52,182 bases of DNA from Treponema sp. (GTDB lineage: Bacteria > Spirochaetota > Spirochaetia > Treponematales > Treponemataceae). Every line of letters starts with the position of its first letter. Position 1 is the stretch's first letter. Location: assembly GCA_017629095.1 (NCBI GenBank), contig JAGBXW010000055.1:1-52182 (forward strand). The letters are read 5' to 3'. A program made the position numbers and the translations under genes. The notes beneath the pieces were generated by a model. The model ran no database searches, was not told the origin of the DNA, and saw only the letters and a list, made by a program, of their open reading frames with translations. Below are positions 16,353 through 24,860 of this stretch, one piece after another.

Positions 16353-17768
16353 TTAAAGGTTTTCCATGAGCCACTGACGGAAGCTATCATAGTCTGCTGT
16401 CATGGGCTGGGAAAGATCGGGGAGGAGAAGTACCCGTTCCAGACGGTCTGGGAGGGGTGGTTCTCGACCCACTGCACCTGTTACGATATCTCCGAATTTT
16501 GAGGGATGGGCTGTTTCCAGAACCAATCCAATAGCTTCTCTGTCAAGGATTTTTTGTGACCAACTAGGAAGATTGGGGGTGAGACCTGGTTTTGTATAAT
16601 CACCTGCAATGCCATCTGCCAAACGACTCATAGCTCCTCTTCGAATATCATCCCAAGCCTGCCATGCAACAGCTCCGTGGGGATCGATGATGTAGCCGGT
16701 GCGACGGTGGCAACTTCTGATAGCCTCCATGGTTCCTGTATCATCAAGCCAATAAGAGGCCATGTTTTGACGGATTTCATCTAGGCTGAACATGGCTGTC
16801 ATTCTTTCGTAGTTACTTGGAGCTCCTACGTCCATAGCATTGGAAAGGGTAGCGATAGAAGGGCGTGCTTGATATTCGCCAGTAGCAATCCAGTCGGGAA
16901 TTGTTCGGTTAGAATTAGTTGCCGCAACAAATCCCTGAATGGGAGCACCCATCTTTTGAGCCATGAGACCAGAGGTTAAGTTTCCAAAGTTACCAGAGGG
17001 AACAACACAGATAATGGCTGGATTGTCAATTTTGTTGTCCCGTGGACTGCGATGGCGGATTACCAGTGAGGCATAGGTATAGTAAAAACTTTGGGGCAAA
17101 AGTCGAGAAATGTTGATGGAGTTGGCGGAAGAAAGACGGAACTTTTCTCGCAACTGTGCATCAGTAAAGGCTGTTTTTACCAGCTTTTGGCAGTCATCAA
17201 AGGTTCCTGCCACTCGTAAAGCTCGTACATTTCCAGTGAATGTGGAAAGCTGCTTTTCCTGCAAAGGACTGATTTTTCCTTCGGGATACAAGATGGTTAC
17301 GTCTAGGCCTGGTACATTGTGGAAGGCACTTCCTACGGCACTACCAGTATCTCCTGAGGTGGCTACAAGGATGTGCAGAGGTTGATCTTCTCCTCTGTTA
17401 AAATATGACATGGCACGAGCCATAAAGCGGGCCCCAAAATCTTTGAAAGCGCAAGTGGGACCATGGAACAATTCCAATACATAGGACTGAGGATCCAAGG
17501 GAACTACTTGTGCATTGAAAGGATATGCATCCATGATGATTTCTTGCAAGTCTCGTTCTGGAATTTCCCCTTCCACAAAGGGCTTTATGGTTTCGTAGGC
17601 AACTTCTCGGAAGGAAGGTTCACTAGTTTTATTTAAAATGCATGAAGTAAGTTTGGGGATTTCCACTGGCATATACAGACCACCTGTGGTAGCATTCATG
17701 CCATTTACAACAGCAGTCTTAAAATCAACCTTGACAGAAGAATCTCTTGTATCTGTATAAATCATCAT
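16353..17768 (-). CDS. thrC: threonine synthase
   Basis: The 471-residue PLP enzyme converts O-phosphohomoserine to threonine. Landmarks are LELFHGPTCAFKDFGARFMA with the PLP-binding Lys (about 112), VATSGDTGSAVGSAF (phosphate cup, about 135-149), NSINISRLLPQSFYY (about 214-228) and VPSGNFGNLTSG (about 251-262). The C-terminal region and length match the longer bacterial/fungal ThrC class. It is not flanked by other threonine genes. The stop is two bases from the convergent deaminase stop. Confidence 0.95.
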   Translation of the reverse strand: MMIYTDTRDSSVKVDFKTAVVNGMNATTGGLYMPVEIPKLTSCILNKTSEPSFREVAYETIKPFVEGEIPERDLQEIIMDAYPFNAQVVPLDPQSYVLELFHGPTCAFKDFGARFMARAMSYFNRGEDQPLHILVATSGDTGSAVGSAFHNVPGLDVTILYPEGKISPLQEKQLSTFTGNVRALRVAGTFDDCQKLVKTAFTDAQLREKFRLSSANSINISRLLPQSFYYTYASLVIRHRSPRDNKIDNPAIICVVPSGNFGNLTSGLMAQKMGAPIQGFVAATNSNRTIPDWIATGEYQARPSIATLSNAMDVGAPSNYERMTAMFSLDEIRQNMASYWLDDTGTMEAIRSCHRRTGYIIDPHGAVAWQAWDDIRRGAMSRLADGIAGDYTKPGLTPNLPSWSQKILDREAIGLVLETAHPSKFGDIVTGAVGREPPLPDRLERVLLLPDLSQPMTADYDSFRQWLMENL

Positions 17769-17823
17769 TTACACCTTGAAAAAAAAATTGCAGTTTTACT
17801 AAAAAATTAGAATAAAGCACTGT

Positions 17824-17852
17824 ATTATATCATATAGTCATGCAATATACAA
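17824..17852 (-). promoter_or_regulatory. candidate promoter of thrC
   Basis: On the minus strand TTGTAT (17852-17847) and perfect TATAAT (17829-17824) are separated by 17 bases, giving a leader of about 50 bases before the thrC ATG. No T-box or other leader structure was recognised. Confidence 0.5.
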
Positions 17853-18006
17853 GGAATATAGGGCGGGTAATCTATATTTTTTTATGTATTATCCCCGATG
17901 AATACTCTAGTTTTTTTTGCTCTAAATCAGTAGAATACACTGTATTTATGTATATGCTATTTTACTTTATTTTTAGCAGAATACTTATTTTCTGGAGCAA
18001 TTCAAT

Positions 18007-20883
18007 ATGGCAGAAAGCGATAGATTAATAGTGCGTGGAGCACGAGAACATAACTTAAAGAATATTGATGTGGAAATGCCTCGTAATAAATTGGTGGTGA
18101 TTTCCGGCCTGTCTGGTTCAGGGAAAAGTTCCTTGGCCTTTGACACCATCTTTGCAGAAGGCCAACGTCGTTACATGGAAAGCCTTTCCTCCTACGCCCG
18201 TCAGTTTTTGGGCAGAATGGACAAGCCTGACATAGACTATATCGAAGGGCTCTCTCCTGCTATCTCTATTGAACAAAAAACGACCCATCGTAATCCTCGC
18301 TCCACTGTGGGAACGGTAACGGAGATTTACGACTATTACCGCCTGCTTTTTGCCCGCATTGGTATTCCCCATTGTCCAGATTGTGGCCGTGAGATTCGAG
18401 AGCAGTCCACTGACCAGATTATTGACGGTGTGATGGCTTGGGAAGAAGGTGCTAAAATTCAGATTATGGCTCCCGTGGTGTTTCGCAAAAAGGGTGAACA
18501 TCAAAAGGTGCTGGAGGACGCTCGGAAGGCTGGCTATGTGCGGGCCCGAATCGACGGCATGATGGTGGAGCTGGAGGACAGCATAAAACTGGACAAGCAA
18601 AAGAAGCACTCCATCGATTTAGTCATTGACCGCATTATTTTGTCTGATCAGGTACGGAAACGTGTTGCTGCTTCGGTGGAAACTGCCCTCGAGGCTGCCA
18701 ACGGTATGACCATTATTACTCGCCGTATTGGAGACACAGAGACGGAGCATTTTTTCTCCCAAAAGAATTCCTGTCCTGACTGCGGTATTTCAATTCCAGA
18801 GCTGCAGCCTCGGCTTTTTTCTTTTAACAATCCTGTGGGAGCTTGCCCTGATTGTACTGGTTTGGGAGAAACCATGGAGTTTGACCTAGACTTGATTGTG
18901 CCCGATAAAACCAAGTCCTTTGATGAAGGAGCCTTTGGTTCTTATAATCCCACTTCTGGCTGGCAGCGAACTCGATTTCAGGCTTTGGCAGATGAATATG
19001 GCTTTAGCCTTTCTGATCCCTACGAAAAACTGACGCCAGAGCAACAAAAAGTCTTATTTTTTGGAAGTGACAAGCCAATCCATTTTGTGTACCACAAGCA
19101 AAGCGGGGAGGGCCATTCTGTGTACAACAAGCCCTGGCCTGGAATTTTTGCAGACTTGCGGCGACGGCAAATGGAAAGCTTTTCTGAGGCCCAGCGAGAA
19201 AGCTATGAGAAATTTATGGTGCATCGTCAGTGTACCAGTTGCGGGGGCTTCCGTTTGAAAAAGGAGGCTCTGGCGGTAACGGTGGGTGGCAAGAATATTT
19301 TCCAGCTGACCCAACTTTCTGTGGGAGATTCCATCGACTTTTTTAACAATCTCCAGCTTACGGAGACGGAGGTCCATATTGCCCGCCAAATCAAAAAGGA
19401 GATTCAAGACAGGCTTTCTTTTATGAAAAATGTGGGCTTGGATTACCTTACCTTGGAGCGTCAGGCTGCCACCTTGTCTGGTGGTGAAGCTCAGCGTATT
19501 CGCCTTGCCACCCAAATTGGCTCCAGCCTCATGGGTGTTTTGTACATTCTCGATGAGCCTTCCATTGGGTTGCATCAGCGGGACAACCAGCGACTTATTG
19601 ACACCCTGACTTATTTGCGGAATCTGGGAAATACCTTGGTGGTGGTGGAGCATGACGAGCAAACGCTTCGTACGGCAGACTGGATTATTGACTTAGGGCC
19701 AGGAGCTGGTGTTCACGGAGGAAATGTGGTGGCTTCTGGAACGCCAGAGGAAGTGATGCAGGTGCCAGAAAGCCTGACAGGACAATATCTTGCTGGAACC
19801 TTAAAAATGGAGATTCCCAGTCAGCGACGGGAAGGAAACGGCAAGTTTATTACCATGGCTGGGGTGACGGAGCACAATCTAAAGGATGTAACCGTGGAGA
19901 TTCCCTTGGGAAAATTCGTTTGCATTACAGGAGTTTCTGGCTCTGGTAAGTCCACCTTGCTGAGCGACGTGTTCTTTCCTGCCGTTTCCAACAAGATTAT
20001 GCGTTCAAGTTTGCCAGTGGGGGCGTACAAGGAAATTACTGGTTTGGAATACATCGACAAGGTCATTAATATTGACCAAAGTCCCATTGGCCGTACTCCT
20101 CGCTCAAATCCAGCTACCTACGTGGGAGTTTTTGATGGCATTCGAGAATTGTATGCTAGCTTACCAGAGGCAAAGGCACGGGGCTTTAAGAGTGGGCGAT
20201 TCAGCTTTAACGTAAAAGGTGGACGTTGTGAGCATTGTCAAGGGGCAGGAACAATTACCATCGAAATGAACTTTTTGCCCGACGTATACATTCCCTGTGA
20301 GGTATGCCGTGGCGCCCGCTTCAATCAAGAAACCCTAGACGTGCGATACAAGGGAAAGAATATTGCCGATGTGCTAGCAATGACCATTGAAGAGGCGGCG
20401 GAATTTTTTGCCCACATTCCCCACATTGCCCGTAAGCTAGATACCTTGCTGTCCGTGGGATTGGGCTACGTCCAGATGGGGCAATCCGCCTTGACCCTGT
20501 CTGGCGGTGAGGCTCAGCGGGTGAAGCTGGCCAATGAGCTGGCTCGTCGTTCTACTGGTAAGACCTTGTATATTCTTGATGAGCCCACCACGGGTCTGCA
20601 TTTTGCCGATGTAAAGCAGCTGATGGAGGTTATCCAGCGACTGGTGGATCAGGGCAATACGGTGGTAATGATTGAGCACAATCTTGATGTGATTCTTCAG
20701 GCAGACCATATCATCGACATGGGGCCAGAAGGTGGTTTCCGTGGTGGAACTGTGGTGGCTACAGGAACTCCAGAGGAAGTGGCCCTGTGCAAGGAATCCT
20801 ACACAGGACTCTACGTAAAGGAAATGCTAGATCGTCATGCCCAAGGCTTGCCGGGATTAGGGGCTGGTGGTGTTGCCCTTTAG
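18007..20883 (+). CDS. uvrA: UvrABC excinuclease subunit A
   Basis: The 958-residue protein is full length for UvrA, the damage-recognition ATPase of nucleotide excision repair. Both ABC modules are complete: Walker A GLSGSGKSSLAFDT (about 36-49) and GVSGSGKSTLLSDV (about 645-658), signatures LSGGEAQRIRLA and LSGGEAQRVKLA, and Walker B ILDEPS and ILDEPT. Zinc-finger Cys pairs are visible (CPDCG, CPDCTGLG, CTSCGG, CEHCQGAG with CEVCRGARF). GGAG lies nine bases upstream of the ATG. The next gene is lptD-like, an order I recall from T. pallidum. Confidence 0.98.
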   Translation: MAESDRLIVRGAREHNLKNIDVEMPRNKLVVISGLSGSGKSSLAFDTIFAEGQRRYMESLSSYARQFLGRMDKPDIDYIEGLSPAISIEQKTTHRNPRSTVGTVTEIYDYYRLLFARIGIPHCPDCGREIREQSTDQIIDGVMAWEEGAKIQIMAPVVFRKKGEHQKVLEDARKAGYVRARIDGMMVELEDSIKLDKQKKHSIDLVIDRIILSDQVRKRVAASVETALEAANGMTIITRRIGDTETEHFFSQKNSCPDCGISIPELQPRLFSFNNPVGACPDCTGLGETMEFDLDLIVPDKTKSFDEGAFGSYNPTSGWQRTRFQALADEYGFSLSDPYEKLTPEQQKVLFFGSDKPIHFVYHKQSGEGHSVYNKPWPGIFADLRRRQMESFSEAQRESYEKFMVHRQCTSCGGFRLKKEALAVTVGGKNIFQLTQLSVGDSIDFFNNLQLTETEVHIARQIKKEIQDRLSFMKNVGLDYLTLERQAATLSGGEAQRIRLATQIGSSLMGVLYILDEPSIGLHQRDNQRLIDTLTYLRNLGNTLVVVEHDEQTLRTADWIIDLGPGAGVHGGNVVASGTPEEVMQVPESLTGQYLAGTLKMEIPSQRREGNGKFITMAGVTEHNLKDVTVEIPLGKFVCITGVSGSGKSTLLSDVFFPAVSNKIMRSSLPVGAYKEITGLEYIDKVINIDQSPIGRTPRSNPATYVGVFDGIRELYASLPEAKARGFKSGRFSFNVKGGRCEHCQGAGTITIEMNFLPDVYIPCEVCRGARFNQETLDVRYKGKNIADVLAMTIEEAAEFFAHIPHIARKLDTLLSVGLGYVQMGQSALTLSGGEAQRVKLANELARRSTGKTLYILDEPTTGLHFADVKQLMEVIQRLVDQGNTVVMIEHNLDVILQADHIIDMGPEGGFRGGTVVATGTPEEVALCKESYTGLYVKEMLDRHAQGLPGLGAGGVAL

Positions 20884-20928
20884 TCCAGAAGGATATTGAT
20901 GGTCGTGGATTTTTGAGGAGTTGTGCAG

Positions 20929-23900
20929 TTGGCTGGTGGTTTCAAGTGTAGATATAGGATTTTTCTCTTGTGTTTTCTCTGGTGCGGGGCTTTATCCCTC
21001 TTTGCCGACACCAGTACCGTCACCATAGAAAGTGCCCGCAACACCTCCTATTACACTGACGAAGCTTCTGAGGATGAGATAATCGTTTTTACTGGAAACG
21101 TGGTGATTTCCGTGGTTCAGGGTCAAAGTTCAAGCCGTATTCAGGCTGATCAGGTGAACTTTAACCGTAGTCAAGGCTTGTTGTATGCATCGGGTTCAGT
21201 TACTTTGGAGCGAGATACAGGTTCTGGTGAGCCTGAGCATTTAGTAGCGGAAAGTCTTTTGTTCAATATAAACACGGAGGAGGGCATTTTCAACTCAGGC
21301 ACGGTAATGCAGTCTGATTCAGGAGCCTTGCAGTTAGATAGTCAATCCCAGATGGTGGTTTCCTCAGAGCTTTTTGCCCGGGATGATTCTGGCGTCATTG
21401 CCTTCAAAAGTGGAAGCCTTACCTTTTGTGAGGAACCAGATCCCCACTGGAAGATAAATGCTTCCCGAATCTGGCTTTTGCCAGGCAATGAATTTGCCTT
21501 TGCCAATGCCCTCTTGTATGTGGGCAAGGTTCCCATCATGTACTTTCCTTTCTTCTACTATCCCAAAGATGAGTTGATTTTCAATCCAGTCTTTGGCTAT
21601 GACCAGCGAAAAGGCTATTTTATTCAAACTACTACTTATTTTATAGGCCGAAAGAAGCCTAGTGAAAAAAAGGATGATGATTCTTTTTTCAGCTTCTTAA
21701 ACAGCTCCACCTTGTACAAGCAGCGGAGAGAAGGGCTTGTTTTACGGAATCTGGAAGAAAAAGATACGGAAAAATATCCCCACACCGTTAAGCTTTTGGC
21801 TGATTACTACACAAACTTAGGGGGCCTTGTAGGTGTTGCTGGTGTATTCAATCCAGAAAATAGCAACATCTCAAAAGTAGATTTTTCCCTCAACATAGGA
21901 CTTAGTCGTTCTCTTTTTCCCGTTACCGAAGGAGGAATAAGTGTGTATGTCCCTTATGATTCTCAGGGGGACACTCATTATAACGATTCTTATTTTGCAG
22001 GTATCTCCATTCCTTTCCGATATCGTGGTCATTTTACCATGAATCTCGTAAAACCTTTTTCGCTTGCAGTTGACCTGCCCTTGTACTCAGACCCCTTCTT
22101 TAATCAAGATTTTTTGACAAAGCGTGAAGAAACCATGGACTGGTTTAATTTCATCATGTCCAGTGGTGGGGAAGATACTTCGACCACAAGTACCTCTGGG
22201 GAGATTTCTTCGTTTTTATGGAAGATTACGGCATCGTTTTCTCCTTCGATTCCGACCATTCTAACCCCTTATATTTCATCTGCAAGCTTTTCTCCAGGAT
22301 TTAATCTAAATTTTTATTCTATTACGGACACTACTACCATGTCTGCAGAAGAAGCCAGTGTGAGTCCCAGTAGAAAGACTTTTTATCCTGCTCTTATCAA
22401 GCCATTTTATTTTACTGGAAGTATTTCTGGAACCTTGTTTCAGTATCCCTTTCCTGAAAAAAAAGCAGCTATAAGTGCTAGAATTATCAAGCAAGTTTCA
22501 AAAAATGAGTTGCATGTACCAACTATTTTTATGAGTGAGGAAGAAAAAGAGGCTGCCTTGGCAAAAGCTGCTGAGACAGAGGCAGGAGAAAATCAAGACC
22601 AGGACGTTGAAGAAATACAGGAAGCTGCAGAGGAGGTGGTGGAAGAGCCTGTGGAGGATCCAGTGGAGGATCCGCTGAAAAACCTGGCCTTGCCTATCAT
22701 TCCTGTTTCAACGCCTTCTATTCAGGCCATCAATAATGGAATCACCTACAAGTTGTCTTATTCTATTTCTCCCAATCTTTCTTCAGAAATTGGGTATGAT
22801 GTGCCAAAACAAGCGAAAGAGTTTGACTGGAATGATATCAATTCAACTTTTATCTATCTCACCGTACCAACTCAACTTTCGAGCAGTTTTGGATTTCACA
22901 ACTCATTGTTGGGAATAAATAATACCTTGAATTTTTCGCCAGTGTTTCAGCGTCACCCCATTTACAAGGATGAATCAAAACGCGAGAACATTAAACGGAA
23001 TGATTATATTGCTCAAAAACTAGATTTAAGCAATAGTAATGCTATAACCCTGTCTCCTTTTGTATATCATCCTCTTTTTTCTGGTACAAATATCAGCTGG
23101 AATACTAATGTTCGTGTTATCCGTACTAGTTTTATTGGTACGGCCGAAAATCCAGAATGGGAATATAAGCTTCCTGAATGGGATGAAAATTCTTTTAACA
23201 GCCATAACCTGACTACAAATTTTAAAAGTCAGCAGGGTAAATTCTCTCAGCAGCTTAGTTACACCACGGTATTGCCTCCACTGCGGGAATCCCACGCTGG
23301 AACCATTACGTTGGGATTTCCCTACGTCAGTACCAGTCTCAGTACAGGAATTCAACGAAAAAGCATCACTGACAAGGAATGGGTCTATCAACCCTTGAAT
23401 CAAAGTTTTAGTCTTTCCCTGCTTTCAAATAAACTTGTTTTCAGTGAAAGCTATCGATACAATCTGGAAGAGAAATATAACGAGAATTTGTCCTTGAGAT
23501 TGTCTGGCTATGGATTTTCTGCAGATTTTGTGATGCAATATGTTGCTGGCTACGAGTATGATGATTTGCTGGGATGGAAGCTCAAACAAGACAAGGTGTT
23601 TCAGGCCTCCCATCTTGATTTAAGATATAATTCTCCTTCTAGCAAAAAAATCTATTTTTGGAAAAACAGGATATCACTTGATTCGAATCTTACTACGACT
23701 GTCAAGCTTGATTTCCTTCGGCCAACAAATAGTTATTTTACCTTTGCTCCTTCAATTTCATTGACCATCAATGAATTTCTCACCCTCACCTTTAAAGCAA
23801 GTTCTCGCAATGATGTGATTTATAGATATATTCAAAAAATCACGAATTTTGAGCCTAAAATTCCTGGTGAAGAAAATATTTTCAAGGATTTGTGGAATTC

Positions 23901-24156
23901 CTTTGCCTTTTGGGATGAGAATAAACGAAAGGCTTCTGGTTTCAAGTTAAAGTCTCTTGATATCGGCCTTTCTCACCAGCTCCATGACTGGACTTTAACC
24001 TCACAATTTACCATTACTCCAAGGCAAATTTCTGAAAACGGTAAGCAATTTTATGATTTTAGTCCCTATTTTACCCTGTCGGTAGTATGGAAACCCATGA
24101 ACAGTATGAAAACCACCATTGAAGATGAGTACGGTACCGTAACCTTGAATCCATAG
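20929..24156 (+). CDS. LptD/OstA-like outer-membrane assembly protein
   Basis: The product is about 1075 residues. A signal peptide (about 8-28, ending LSLFAD) is followed by an OstA/LptA-type domain (about 30-170: IIVFTGNVVI, RIQADQVNFN, LLYASGSVTLE) and a long C-terminal region of alternating strands consistent with the LptD barrel. LptD inserts LPS in Gram-negatives; treponemes generally lack classical LPS, so the substrate is probably another glycolipid. An acidic, disordered insert sits at about 535-590. The start is uncertain: GTG at 20923 is only two bases from GAGGAG, whereas the TTG at 20929 has eight-base spacing. Confidence 0.85.
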   Translation: MAGGFKCRYRIFLLCFLWCGALSLFADTSTVTIESARNTSYYTDEASEDEIIVFTGNVVISVVQGQSSSRIQADQVNFNRSQGLLYASGSVTLERDTGSGEPEHLVAESLLFNINTEEGIFNSGTVMQSDSGALQLDSQSQMVVSSELFARDDSGVIAFKSGSLTFCEEPDPHWKINASRIWLLPGNEFAFANALLYVGKVPIMYFPFFYYPKDELIFNPVFGYDQRKGYFIQTTTYFIGRKKPSEKKDDDSFFSFLNSSTLYKQRREGLVLRNLEEKDTEKYPHTVKLLADYYTNLGGLVGVAGVFNPENSNISKVDFSLNIGLSRSLFPVTEGGISVYVPYDSQGDTHYNDSYFAGISIPFRYRGHFTMNLVKPFSLAVDLPLYSDPFFNQDFLTKREETMDWFNFIMSSGGEDTSTTSTSGEISSFLWKITASFSPSIPTILTPYISSASFSPGFNLNFYSITDTTTMSAEEASVSPSRKTFYPALIKPFYFTGSISGTLFQYPFPEKKAAISARIIKQVSKNELHVPTIFMSEEEKEAALAKAAETEAGENQDQDVEEIQEAAEEVVEEPVEDPVEDPLKNLALPIIPVSTPSIQAINNGITYKLSYSISPNLSSEIGYDVPKQAKEFDWNDINSTFIYLTVPTQLSSSFGFHNSLLGINNTLNFSPVFQRHPIYKDESKRENIKRNDYIAQKLDLSNSNAITLSPFVYHPLFSGTNISWNTNVRVIRTSFIGTAENPEWEYKLPEWDENSFNSHNLTTNFKSQQGKFSQQLSYTTVLPPLRESHAGTITLGFPYVSTSLSTGIQRKSITDKEWVYQPLNQSFSLSLLSNKLVFSESYRYNLEEKYNENLSLRLSGYGFSADFVMQYVAGYEYDDLLGWKLKQDKVFQASHLDLRYNSPSSKKIYFWKNRISLDSNLTTTVKLDFLRPTNSYFTFAPSISLTINEFLTLTFKASSRNDVIYRYIQKITNFEPKIPGEENIFKDLWNSFAFWDENKRKASGFKLKSLDIGLSHQLHDWTLTSQFTITPRQISENGKQFYDFSPYFTLSVVWKPMNSMKTTIEDEYGTVTLNP

Positions 24157-24240
24157 GTACGTTCAACTACTTATAGTCAAGGCTCAATAAAACTTGACTT
24201 TCTATAATAGTTAGCGTACCTTAACTGTAAGGAGAATAAC

Positions 24241-24426
24241 ATGATTGATTATATTATCGGTTTTGGCGTGGCTGCCTTGGTAGTGTTTTCAGTAGTTCGT
24301 GGAATAAAACAAAAATCTCGTGGTAAGACTGGAGGTTGTGGTTGCGGTTGTAGCAGTTGTAGCTCCTTCAGTAGCTGTAACTCTTGTTCCAGTACTCCAA
24401 CTGCAACCAAGGATTCAAAAGAATAG
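24241..24426 (+). CDS. FeoB-associated Cys-rich membrane peptide
   Basis: A 61-residue peptide with one membrane helix (IIGFGVAALVVFSVVRGI, about 4-21) and a Cys/Gly/Ser cluster, GGCGCGCSSC and SSCNSC, at about 31-49. This fits the short Cys-rich membrane proteins usually encoded beside feoB, but no feoB or feoA is nearby. The cluster may bind metal. GGAG is eight bases upstream of the ATG. It stands between lptD and a convergent ParB-domain gene. Confidence 0.7.
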   Translation: MIDYIIGFGVAALVVFSVVRGIKQKSRGKTGGCGCGCSSCSSFSSCNSCSSTPTATKDSKE

Positions 24427-24430
24427 GGGG

Positions 24431-24820
24431 TTATACCTTTCTAAAAAGTCTTTTGAAGAAGTTTTTTATAGCGTTCCAAATCCTATGCCCAAATTTGGGG
24501 TTTTTCAGTCTTTCCAGCTGCTTGTATCCTTCTAAAAGCTCAAATTCAGTAAAATTGCTTCGTTGGGTATTTTCTTCCAGTTCGATTTCAAGCAAGGTAA
24601 CAGGATCGTTTGTGTCAACCACCACTGCATCAATGGTGGTCCACCCTAGTTGTCTTGCTGCTTCTAAACGGCGTTGCCCTGCAATTAAATGATATTCCTT
24701 TGTAAGGGTAATGGGATTTAAAAGACCGTAACGCTTGAGGCTATCTTTGAGGGGTTCTAAATCACCTAAATTTTTTCGCACTCGCTTATCGGTCTTTATT
24801 TGGTTTAGTTCTACCAGCAT
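24431..24820 (-). CDS. ParB N-terminal (ParB/Srx-like) domain protein with basic C-terminal helix
   Basis: The 129-residue protein contains only the N-terminal ParB-type domain: IKTDKRVRKNLGDLEPLKDSL, then YGLLNPITLT, the nucleotide-binding HLIAGQRRLEAARQLGW (about 44-60, the GxRR box), and LEIELEENTQRSNFT (about 77-91). The helix-turn-helix and dimerisation domains of chromosomal ParB are absent, so it is not a complete partition protein. Residues 108-129 form a basic, aromatic helix (FGHRIWNAIKNFFKRLFRKV) that could bind membrane. The neighbouring gene is a penicillin-binding protein. ParB-N domains bind CTP or ATP; which applies here is unknown. Confidence 0.78.
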   Translation of the reverse strand: MLVELNQIKTDKRVRKNLGDLEPLKDSLKRYGLLNPITLTKEYHLIAGQRRLEAARQLGWTTIDAVVVDTNDPVTLLEIELEENTQRSNFTEFELLEGYKQLERLKNPKFGHRIWNAIKNFFKRLFRKV

Positions 24821-24860
24821 CGCTCCTCCTTACCAAGTTTTAGTCAAAACTACGCTAAAA

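Noticed and set aside
17933-17948. A near-palindrome, GAATACACTGTATTTA, upstream of uvrA, considered as an SOS/LexA box
   Set aside because: It does not match the E. coli or Bacillus boxes and no treponemal LexA site is known to me, so regulation cannot be claimed.
17769-18006. Leader of thrC examined for a T-box or other riboswitch
   Set aside because: No T-box motif, specifier loop or terminator/antiterminator pair was found in the short leader.
19054-19662. A 202-codon open frame on the minus strand
   Set aside because: Antisense to uvrA, inside a region with intact UvrA zinc-finger and ABC signature motifs.
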